Notes under the pieces: generated by a model
Database searches by the model: none
What the model saw: the letters and a program-made list of their open reading frames with translations, nothing else
What the model was told of the DNA's origin: nothing
Shown: positions 27,152-32,127 of the stretch, piece by piece
Layout of the letters: every line of letters starts with the position of its first letter
How positions within the stretch are numbered: position 1 is the first letter of the stretch
From: Ignavibacteriales bacterium
GTDB taxonomy: Bacteria > Bacteroidota > Ignavibacteria > UBA10030
Length of the DNA: 34,684 nt
Direction of reading: 5' to 3'
Assembly (NCBI GenBank): GCA_016192345.1
Contig: JACPUH010000003.1
Span: 1 to 34,684, forward strand
Position numbers and translations under genes: made by a program

Positions 27152-27212
27152 GCCCGGATGGCGTCTGCCTGCGCCTGCAAGACAGGCTTCGGCAGACAGG
27201 GAACTGGCAGAC
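27152..27212 (+). pseudogene. Duplicated 5' fragment of tRNA-Leu, interrupted by a palindromic repeat
   Basis: Positions 27146-27163 repeat 27221-27238 (18 bp, from six bases before the tRNA into its D-arm). Positions 27200-27212 repeat 27238-27250 (13 bp of the D-arm). The 37 bp between the two parts (27163-27199) are the palindromic element at 27163-27197. The fragment lacks the anticodon arm onward and cannot be a functional tRNA. Confidence 0.7.
27163..27197. repeat. Palindromic repeat family A copy 3, inserted in a tRNA fragment
   Basis: Outer arms GTCTGCC (27163-27169) and GGCAGAC (27191-27197), 3-nt links TGC/TTC, inner arms GCCTG/CAGGC (27173-27177, 27183-27187), loop CAAGA. Its flanks join to the normal tRNA-Leu 5' sequence, as expected if this unit inserted there. 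Confidence 0.6.
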
Positions 27213-27226
27213 ATATCTTTCTTCAT

Positions 27227-27310
27227 GCCCGGATGGCGGAACTGGCAGACGCGCTAGCTTCAGGAGCTAGTGGGAGCAATCTCGTGCAGGTTCAAGTCCT
27301 GTTCCGGGCA
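27227..27310 (+). tRNA. tRNA-Leu (anticodon CAG)
   Basis: The acceptor stem pairs GCCCGGA (27227-27233) with TCCGGGC (27303-27309), followed by discriminator A; CCA is not encoded. The anticodon arm is CTAGC-TTCAGGA-GCTAG with anticodon CAG (reads CUG). A long class-II variable arm (GGGAG/CTC) and the T arm GCAGG-TTCAAGT-CCTGT identify leucine tRNA. The integrase gene beside its 3' end makes it the probable integration site of the downstream element. Confidence 0.95.
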
Positions 27311-27314
27311 CAAC

Positions 27315-27347
27315 AAAGCCCCTGAGAAATCAGGGGCTTTTTGTTTT
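27315..27347. terminator. Intrinsic terminator after tRNA-Leu
   Basis: An 11-bp perfect stem (27315-27325 with 27330-27340) with a GAAA tetraloop, followed by TTGTTTTTT. It ends the tRNA transcript and, being flanked by A and T tracts, can also act on the converging integrase transcript. Confidence 0.9.
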
Positions 27348-27370
27348 TTGGATTTCCCCTCACTTTCGAC

Positions 27371-28438
27371 TCACTCGTCCAAGAGAGAAATGTTACCGTT
27401 TTGTAACAACTCTTCACTTTCTTCAAGCCTCTGGACTGCATCTTGCAGCACCGGTAGCCGAGCCTTCGCGTAAATCATAGTTGTTTTGATGTCAGCGTGA
27501 TTAAGCAACCTATTTACGGTGAGAATGTCAACACCAGCATCGATTAGCTTTGTCGCATATGTATGGCGAAGACTATGGAGCTTCACTCCTTTCAAGCCTG
27601 CATCGCGGGCAAACTTATTGAACTTGTGCGATACGAGGCCAGGGTTCAACTCAGAAAACATTGCTGGCCCAACAGTTCTCAGTATTTCCGTAGCTCGGTT
27701 CGTCAACGGCACAGTCCTATCTCGCTTGTCCTTTTTGCCTCTCACGAACAGAAGCCGATGTCGAAAATCGATCTGTTCTCGCGTCAGCGAAAGCGCTTCA
27801 CCGCGACGCATCCCAGTATGAAGCAGGAATTCGGCAAAGAGGCCAAACAAGAGATGGAACTTCCCCTCTTGCCCTTTCCGCGCGTGTCTAATACCCTCTG
27901 ACACTGAGGCGAAAAACCTCTGTAATTCCTCATTAGTGAGAAATAGTCTTCGCTCTTCAACTTTGACGCTCTTGATGTTTTTGAAGGGATTAACGTGAAT
28001 GTAACCCCACCGGATCGCAACTCCAAAAATACTGTGCAGGGTCCTCCGCTCGATATTGAAGGTTGTTGGCTTTATTGAGGCAAGGCGTTCAGCCTTCCAA
28101 GCATCGAGTTTCTGGTCATCGATGGAGCTCATAAGAAGATCTCCGACAATTCGTCGGAACGTGGCTGTGTGGATTTGCTCCATTTTGATCGTGGAAGGGC
28201 TCTTGAATGAAACGGCAAATTTGAAATAATCTTCCAGGAATCTCGTAAATCGGATCTCTTTTCGCTCCAAGAGGTCAAAAGTGCCTCGTGCAATTTTGCC
28301 CTGGATATCCTGAAGAATTCGCTTAGCCAGAGCTGTATCCGACGTCTTAGTTGACCTAATGAAGCGCTTCCCTTTGAAGCTGAAATCTACGACATAGATG
28401 AAGCCGGTATTTGTTTTTCTCTTGCGCAATCGCGCCAT
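27371..28438 (-). CDS. int: Tyrosine-recombinase integrase
   Basis: 355 residues. ATG 28438 follows an AAGGAGG about 10 nt upstream. The N-terminal 50 residues look like an arm-type DNA-binding domain (TGFIYVVDFSFKGKRFIRST), then a core-binding domain (about 65-160). The catalytic domain has HTGMRRGEAL (R211), KKDKRD (likely the catalytic lysine near 237), HSLRH (H288, R291), LLNHAD (H314) and the nucleophile in MIYAKA (Y323). These are the full set of tyrosine-recombinase residues. It should integrate and, with an excision factor, excise the element at tRNA-Leu. Its 3' end faces the tRNA, 61 bp away. It starts 16 bp after the excisionase-like gene, so the two are an operon. Confidence 0.93.
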   Translation of the reverse strand: MARLRKRKTNTGFIYVVDFSFKGKRFIRSTKTSDTALAKRILQDIQGKIARGTFDLLERKEIRFTRFLEDYFKFAVSFKSPSTIKMEQIHTATFRRIVGDLLMSSIDDQKLDAWKAERLASIKPTTFNIERRTLHSIFGVAIRWGYIHVNPFKNIKSVKVEERRLFLTNEELQRFFASVSEGIRHARKGQEGKFHLLFGLFAEFLLHTGMRRGEALSLTREQIDFRHRLLFVRGKKDKRDRTVPLTNRATEILRTVGPAMFSELNPGLVSHKFNKFARDAGLKGVKLHSLRHTYATKLIDAGVDILTVNRLLNHADIKTTMIYAKARLPVLQDAVQRLEESEELLQNGNISLLDE

Positions 28439-28454
28439 GAATTATCCGCCCTCC

Positions 28455-28748
28455 TTAGGTATTCCAGATTTCATCCGACACTGACTTGGATTTAGTTTCG
28501 ACTGAACTCTCCAGGGGTTTGACCGTAATCGCCCGCAGCCACTCCTCCACACACGGCTTATAGAAGAGGTAGCGGCCATCGAGTTGAATAAAAGGAATTC
28601 GCTGTTGCTTAATAAGGCGTCGGACGATGCTCTCCGAAATGCGGAGAAACAATGCCGTCTCGCGAACCGTGAAGACTGACGCATCAATATCTTGACTGAA
28701 ATCGCCGTTATCATTGATGTCTGTCTTCTTTCTTATACCATGGGTCAT
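28455..28748 (-). CDS. Excisionase-like helix-turn-helix protein
   Basis: 97 residues. Residues about 25-75 match the short winged helix of excisionase/MerR-like (HTH_17) proteins: FTVRETALFLRISESIVRRLIKQQRIPFIQLDGRYLFYKPCVEEWL. Such proteins bind beside attachment sites and direct tyrosine integrases toward excision, or act as repressors. The gene is 16 bp upstream of int on the same strand. ATG 28748 lacks an obvious ribosome binding site, and its first codons lie inside a repeated leader also found upstream of the 29180-29713 gene, so the start may be off or the repeat may supply a control signal. Confidence 0.8.
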   Translation of the reverse strand: MTHGIRKKTDINDNGDFSQDIDASVFTVRETALFLRISESIVRRLIKQQRIPFIQLDGRYLFYKPCVEEWLRAITVKPLESSVETKSKSVSDEIWNT

Positions 28749-28782
28749 GATGAATTAGGGTACCCCATCCTGACAATTGACC
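28714..28782 (-). repeat. Repeated leader segment, copy X (overlaps excisionase start)
   Basis: Shares the segments CAATTGTCAGGAT, ATTCATCA(A/T)GACCC and AAGAAGACAGACATCAA with 29769-29834 in the same order and orientation relative to downstream genes. A small gap (CCTA) distinguishes them. One copy overlaps the excisionase start codon; the other is in the leader of the 177-residue gene. Confidence 0.65.
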
Positions 28783-28821
28783 GATCCAGCACTCCTTAAA
28801 ACCGCCTGAATGGTGATGCTG

Positions 28822-28968
28822 TTAGACACCGAGTGTAGGCCTTAGTTCCTCGAACTTTCTCCTCGCCTCTGCTTCGTCCTTTGTATCCAGAGTTTGCCAT
28901 ACTCGCCTGACCCCGTCACTGAAGACGGCGTACCAGTAGCCGTTATTTCGCATCATCATGAACGCCAT
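28822..28968 (-). CDS. Small protein resembling a stand-alone integrase arm-binding domain
   Basis: 48 residues from ATG 28968, chosen because a GGAGGAAGAG stretch lies upstream; a longer frame to 29046 runs through a strong hairpin. The sequence RNNGYWYAVFSDGVRRVW ... TLDTKDEAEARRKFEEL has the pattern of N-terminal arm-type DNA-binding domains of tyrosine recombinases and resembles the integrase's own start (TGFIYVVDF ... STKTSDTALAKRIL). No catalytic part follows. It may be an accessory DNA-binding factor for excision, a competitor of the integrase, or a remnant. It lies between the 177-residue gene and xis. Confidence 0.5.
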   Translation of the reverse strand: MAFMMMRNNGYWYAVFSDGVRRVWQTLDTKDEAEARRKFEELRPTLGV

Positions 28969-29002
28969 CTGTGCTCTCTTCCTCCAGAGATCCATCAATA
29001 AT

Positions 29003-29043
29003 CCAACGCCGGCCCTCGCATTAGTGCAAAGAGCCGACGCTGG
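29003..29043 (-). other. Long hairpin in the leader of the 48-residue gene
   Basis: Arms 29003-29020 and 29025-29043 pair over 18 base pairs in the minus-strand RNA, counting G-U pairs, with one bulged base and loop CTAA. It ends about 35 bases before ATG 28968. It may control translation or RNA processing. Confidence 0.5.
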
Positions 29044-29122
29044 CACAGCCCTGGTGACATGTCAAACGCGGTCCAGGAAACAGCGTTATAACCGGATGGC
29101 CCGGAATCCAATAAGCCAGAGG

Positions 29123-29140
29123 GCCGGGGCCATCCCCGGC
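29123..29140 (-). other. GC-rich hairpin downstream of the 177-residue gene
   Basis: GCCGGGG (29123-29129) and CCCCGGC (29134-29140) form a perfect 7-bp stem with a 4-nt loop, 40 bp after the stop at 29180. There is no T-tract, so it may stabilise RNA ends rather than terminate. Confidence 0.4.
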
Positions 29141-29179
29141 GCATGCCTGATCGGTAAGAATACTCCCTCTGGCGAAACC

Positions 29180-29713
29180 TCATATGCCAAACTGCTGCTT
29201 GCACTGGATGTCGAACGCATCTCGAAGGTCCAGTACCGGTTGGAGTTCTGGCATGACGATGTCGAGAACCTGTTGATAAATGTCCGTGTACAGCCCATTG
29301 ACAACTTCGAGGGAAAACATGTGGTGCGGATTATCTTTACTGTCAACCACAATACCGTTAAACTTGAAACTGCTTGTCTTTGACGGAATTTGATCAAGAG
29401 TAATCGCAACGAGGACAACATACTTTCGATAATCCAGGGCGTGTTCCCAACAGCAGGAACACCGGTTATGATCACCCTCCACCAATACATTAGAGTTGCT
29501 CAACACTTTGACTTCATTGAGAACTATGATTTCCCGGTGTGTTCGGGCATGTCCCCTGTGATCTACGCTGACCCTAGTCCCGGTAGGGAGTTGCGAAAAA
29601 TCCTCAGTTGACAAATCCGCATGCGGGACCGCATAGGCCCCGTTCTTCATCCGATATTTCTTGATACTCGTGGTCAAATAGCTCTTGCCACGTTCATTGA
29701 TGATAGCTAACAT
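29180..29713 (-). CDS. Orphan protein of the mobile element
   Basis: 177 residues. I take ATG 29713, preceded by AAAGGA seven bases upstream; the longer frame from 29836 would read through the repeated leader. Not recognised. The N-terminal half has short beta-like stretches and basic residues (SYLTTSIKKYRMKNGAYAVP, GTRVSVDHRGHARTHRE). A cysteine/histidine cluster, CSCCWEH, lies near residue 85 and might bind metal. The C-terminal half is mixed hydrophobic and acidic (YVVLVAITLDQIP, YTDIYQQVLDIVMPELQPV). No signal peptide or membrane segment. The gene lies downstream of the sigma-54 promoter, between the 97-residue orphan and the 48-residue protein. Confidence 0.65.
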   Translation of the reverse strand: MLAIINERGKSYLTTSIKKYRMKNGAYAVPHADLSTEDFSQLPTGTRVSVDHRGHARTHREIIVLNEVKVLSNSNVLVEGDHNRCSCCWEHALDYRKYVVLVAITLDQIPSKTSSFKFNGIVVDSKDNPHHMFSLEVVNGLYTDIYQQVLDIVMPELQPVLDLRDAFDIQCKQQFGI

Positions 29714-29768
29714 TTCGGTTTCCTTTCGTGATTTCAGAATCCATCGGGGCATCAGCCGCCTATGATTG

Positions 29769-29834
29769 TTGATGTCTGTCTTCTTCCCTTCTCGCAAGGG
29801 TCTTGATGAATGTATCCTATCCTGACAATTCACC
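29769..29834 (-). repeat. Repeated leader segment, copy Y
   Basis: Second copy of the leader described at 28714-28782, upstream of ATG 29713. Just upstream of it (29839-29861) a 7-bp hairpin CGGCGGG/CCCGCCG with a 9-nt loop occurs only in this copy. Confidence 0.65.
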
Positions 29835-29869
29835 AAGCCGGCGGGCCCTAGAAACCCGCCGAGTGGTGT

Positions 29870-29992
29870 TTACAAACAGAATATTTGCCTAAGTTGAAGC
29901 ACCAACCGCGGTCGCGATCCGCGGCTGATGCGTGATGGGAGTGCATCCCAAACCAACGTCTCCCTCGGCCATTCCAGAACCTCCGGAGCCAT
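29870..29992 (-). CDS. Possible 40-residue small protein
   Basis: An ATG seven bases after the stop of the 30000-30293 gene opens a 40-codon frame (MAPEVLEWPRETLVWDALPS at its start). There is no ribosome binding site except by coupling to the upstream gene, and the composition is arginine-rich near the end. It may be chance. It occupies part of the 286-bp gap 29714-29999, which otherwise holds the repeated leader. Confidence 0.2.
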   Translation of the reverse strand: MAPEVLEWPRETLVWDALPSRISRGSRPRLVLQLRQIFCL

Positions 29993-29999
29993 TGGATGG

Positions 30000-30293
30000 T
30001 TAAGGAGCCGTAATCTCCTGGTCCTGATTGAACCGAACCAGGAACGTTTCGAATGTGCTGTTCGCCACCTGAATATCGACCCCACGCATTCCCCCCAACG
30101 CTGCAACGAGGCGATCCGCTGCATCTCCATCATCAACCGTGAGCGTGACAACACCCCCCTCGATCTTGAAACTATCAAGCTTCGAGGAGACAACTGCAAG
30201 CATCTCCTCAATGCCCTTCTTAAAAACCCGGACGAGCGGATCCCGTCCGGTGGCGTTCTTTTTGAACGCGTTTGCAACTCGAATCGTCTTCAT
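30000..30293 (-). CDS. Orphan protein, first gene after the sigma-54 promoter
   Basis: 97 residues from ATG 30293, with AAGGA six or seven bases upstream; a longer frame to 30440 would begin at about the predicted transcription start and lacks a ribosome binding site. Not recognised. The N-terminus is basic (MKTIRVANAFKKNATGRDPLVRVFKKG), followed by helix-like IEEMLAVVSSKLDSF and a beta-like section EGGVVTLTVDDGDAADRLVAAL. No membrane segment, cysteine cluster or known catalytic motif. As the first gene behind the sigma-54 promoter it is the likeliest direct product of the activator, with the 177-residue gene, the 48-residue gene, xis and int downstream. Confidence 0.65.
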   Translation of the reverse strand: MKTIRVANAFKKNATGRDPLVRVFKKGIEEMLAVVSSKLDSFKIEGGVVTLTVDDGDAADRLVAALGGMRGVDIQVANSTFETFLVRFNQDQEITAP

Positions 30294-30452
30294 GTTTTTT
30301 CCTTGCTGGTTGTTTGTCCACCGCTGGTCACCCGGTGAGTCATTGATAAAGGCCAGATTTGCAACGTCACGACACCACCCTCTGCAGGGGGGGGCGCGAG
30401 CCAGGTTGATCGCATAGCGAAAATTTGGAGTGGTATGCATGGGCCATACGCC

Positions 30453-30468
30453 TGCAACTCCAATGCCA
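30453..30468 (-). promoter_or_regulatory. Sigma-54 (-24/-12) promoter
   Basis: Minus strand reads TGGCATTGGAGTTGCA: invariant GG and GC separated by exactly 10 bases, closely matching TGGCAC-N5-TTGCA. The predicted start is near 30442. It stands about 110 bp downstream of the stop of the sigma-54 activator gene and points at the 97-residue orphan gene, with a 150-nt leader. Confidence 0.75.
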
Positions 30469-30523
30469 GGGAAAACATGGCCAGCCGATTGAAAAAGCCA
30501 AGGTGGGGGAAGGAAGGAGGGCG

Positions 30524-30552
30524 AAACTCCCGTTTGGGGGGGAATTATTCCC
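30524..30552 (-). promoter_or_regulatory. Candidate activator binding sites upstream of the sigma-54 promoter
   Basis: Two dyads: GGGAAT-T-ATTCCC (30540-30552, centred about 104 bp upstream of the predicted start) and AAAC-TCCC-GTTT (30524-30535, about 88 bp upstream). Sigma-54 activators normally bind dyads at such distances. Whether this activator recognises them is inference. Confidence 0.45.
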
Positions 30553-30580
30553 TTAACAGAAGTTCCGATTGCCGAATACT

Positions 30581-31573
30581 TTAACGATGGAGGTCAAGTT
30601 GAACATCACGCAAATGTTTTCGAACGGTTTTTTCATCCACGCCAAGGGATCTTGCCGACGCAGCCACGTTCCCGTTGCACGTTCTTAAAGTCTCCGTAAA
30701 ATGGAACCGTTTGACTTCTTCGAATGTTGCGCTCCCAAACTGGGGATGATGTTGATGTTTGCAATTCATTTTCATCACAAGTGCTTCTACCTGGTCAACA
30801 TTGATCACATTCTCGTCGCATTCGATGACCGCCCGCGCGACAAAATTCTTTAATTGCCGCACGTTGCCTGGCCATTCAAGCAGCGTGAGTCTTTGAGCAG
30901 CTTCAGCCGTAAATACTCTCCTACCCAGATTGTTTTGAAGACATGCCTCCTTACGGAAAGCATCTGCCAGCAGGGGAACATCCTCCCTCCTATGACGCAA
31001 TGGAGGAATCTCTATACTGCTCCCATACAGACGATAGTAGAGATCATCACGGAATGCTCCACTTGCCACCATTTGGGCAAGGTCTCGGTTCGTGGCAGCG
31101 ATCACCCAGACATCGACCGAAATTAGTTTATTTCCCCCCACCCGTTCAATCTTCCCTTCTTCCAACGCTCTCAAAACTTTCGCCTGTGCCAGCAGACTCA
31201 TATCCCCGATCTCATCAAGGAACAGCGTCCCGCCATCGGCCTGCTCGAATTTGCCGATGCGTTGTGCTGTGGCGCCGCTAAACGATCCCTTCTCATGCCC
31301 GAAGAGTTCCGACTCGATCAGCTCCGACGGGATGGCGGCACAGTTGACGGCGACGAAGGAACGCTGACCCCTTCCACTCAGCCTGTGAAGAGCTGCCGCG
31401 ACAAGTTCCTTTCCGGTACCCGTCTCGCCAAGGATGAGGACCCTTAAATTCGTTCCCGCGAGTTTTTCTATCCTTTTCCGGACAGCTTGAATCGCATCCG
31501 AATTGCCGAGAATGAGGCCCGTGATCGAGCTTTGATGATCGTCCTGATGTTTGATGCCGCTACGTTTTTCCAT
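30581..31573 (-). CDS. PspF-like sigma-54-dependent transcriptional activator without sensor domain
   Basis: 330 residues. An N-terminal stretch of only about 18 residues leads into the AAA+ domain (about 18-250): Walker A GETGTGKE (49-56), the sigma-54 contact loop GSFSGA (96-101, usual form GAFTGA), Walker B GGTLFLDE (114-121), FRDDLYYRL arginines (R175, R181), PLRHRREDVPLL and EWPGNVRQLKN. A Fis-type helix-turn-helix ends the protein (GNVAASARSLGVDEKTVRKHL). Such ATPases remodel sigma-54 polymerase at -24/-12 promoters. Lacking a receiver, GAF or PAS domain, its activity must be set by expression or a partner. ATG 31573 has no Shine-Dalgarno sequence and is preceded by a terminator and a structured leader. 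A matching sigma-54 promoter follows the gene. Confidence 0.9.
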   Translation of the reverse strand: MEKRSGIKHQDDHQSSITGLILGNSDAIQAVRKRIEKLAGTNLRVLILGETGTGKELVAAALHRLSGRGQRSFVAVNCAAIPSELIESELFGHEKGSFSGATAQRIGKFEQADGGTLFLDEIGDMSLLAQAKVLRALEEGKIERVGGNKLISVDVWVIAATNRDLAQMVASGAFRDDLYYRLYGSSIEIPPLRHRREDVPLLADAFRKEACLQNNLGRRVFTAEAAQRLTLLEWPGNVRQLKNFVARAVIECDENVINVDQVEALVMKMNCKHQHHPQFGSATFEEVKRFHFTETLRTCNGNVAASARSLGVDEKTVRKHLRDVQLDLHR

Positions 31574-31583
31574 GTGTACGCGT

Positions 31584-31622
31584 AAAAAAAAATGATCCCA
31601 GCGCTAAAAGCACCGGGATCAT
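31584..31622 (-). terminator. Intrinsic terminator just before the sigma-54 activator start codon
   Basis: On the minus strand, ATGATCCC (31622-31615) pairs with GGGATCAT (31599-31592), with a partly paired inner stem and a TTTTA loop, followed by a run of T (31591-31584). It lies about 10 bases before ATG 31573, so transcripts entering from upstream must read through it to express the activator. Confidence 0.88.
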
Positions 31623-31860
31623 ATTCTTTACTGAAGAGACGAAGTCAGGGGGTATAGAAAAAATACCCCGTCTGGACCATGGTTAGCATGGTCCCGGTAG
31701 CTGAAAGCCTGACTTCAATCTCGCGTCGCCGATTACAGGGCACCCGAGCGGGCGTTACGATTGAAGAAAAAAGAAAGAATTTAATTATCTGGCTAAGTCG
31801 GTTAAGACCGACCCGCCATTGCGTAATCTCGGGTGCATTCAAAGATACAGAATTATGCCT
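31592..31860 (-). ncRNA. Candidate structured leader RNA or small RNA upstream of the activator gene
   Basis: Perfect stems in the minus-strand RNA include: GCACCCGAG (31836-31828) with CTCGGGTGC (31748-31740), enclosing GTCGGT/ACCGAC (31797-31802, 31807-31812); GAAGTCAG/CTGACTTC (31641-31648, 31709-31716), enclosing the two hairpins GGGGTAT/ATACCCC (31649-31655, 31663-31669) and GGACCATG/CATGGTCC (31674-31681, 31687-31694) as a three-way junction; and the final terminator. A promoter candidate TTGCAT-N18-TATGCT precedes it (about 31890-31861). I do not recognise a known riboswitch or RNA family. It could be a riboswitch-like attenuator for the activator or an independent small RNA. Confidence 0.6.
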
Positions 31861-32127
31861 AGCATAGCAAGTCTCCGACTCTCGATGCAAATCTCCTCTT
31901 GACTTTATTCGAACAGGCGAAGGTGAGATAAACAACGGCCGTTTGTATTGAACTGGAATATTCTGAATCAAATTGCGAGATCGATCTGTGGCCGCTTAAC
32001 CCCGGGGTCGCGGTCCATTCTGGTTAATAGGGCTATCCGGTGGTGATGGAGGTGAAAAACGAAAAGACCCCCTGGCAGAAAAAAAAAGAGAGCTCTATTT
32101 TTACCAATTATTTACTTATCTTTTTTT
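31861..32127. other. Gene-free palindrome-rich region between leader RNA and primase-helicase
   Basis: No convincing protein gene. Perfect palindromes: AACGGCCGTT (31934-31943), GAATATTC (31956-31963), AGATCGATCT (31978-31987), ACCCCGGGGT (31999-32008) and AGAGCTCT (32089-32096, flanked by long A and T runs). GGTGATGGAG (32042-32051) is the inverted repeat of 32137-32146 at the end of the primase-helicase gene. This could be a replication origin next to its replication gene, or part of a longer structured transcript. Confidence 0.45.

Larger units (their letters stand above)
26653..27226. other. Gene-free region between hldA and tRNA-Leu, rich in short repeats
   Basis: 574 bp with no convincing protein gene. 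It contains the hldA promoter, two copies of palindromic repeat family B, a G/T-rich stretch (about 26886-26940), the tRNA promoter, a terminator-like hairpin, two copies of palindromic repeat family A and a duplicated tRNA 5' fragment. Confidence 0.7.

Noticed and set aside
25022..27197. CRISPR array from the repeated palindromes
   Set aside because: Units are few, irregularly spaced and not identical; no cas genes are present.
27031..27270. 79-codon plus-strand frame before and into the tRNA
   Set aside because: It consists of repeats, a hairpin and tRNA sequence; not a protein gene.
28442..28714. 90-codon frame overlapping the excisionase gene
   Set aside because: Out-of-frame shadow; the in-frame product has a clear excisionase-type helix-turn-helix.
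30381..30402. Another possible sigma-54 site around the G8 run upstream of ATG 30293
   Set aside because: TGGC and TGCA are present on the minus strand, but the GG to GC spacing is well over the required 10 bases.
31645..31971. 108-codon minus-strand frame across the structured leader
   Set aside because: It would start at TTG without a ribosome binding site and matches no family. Several perfect 8-9-bp stems fit a structured RNA better. Not fully excluded.
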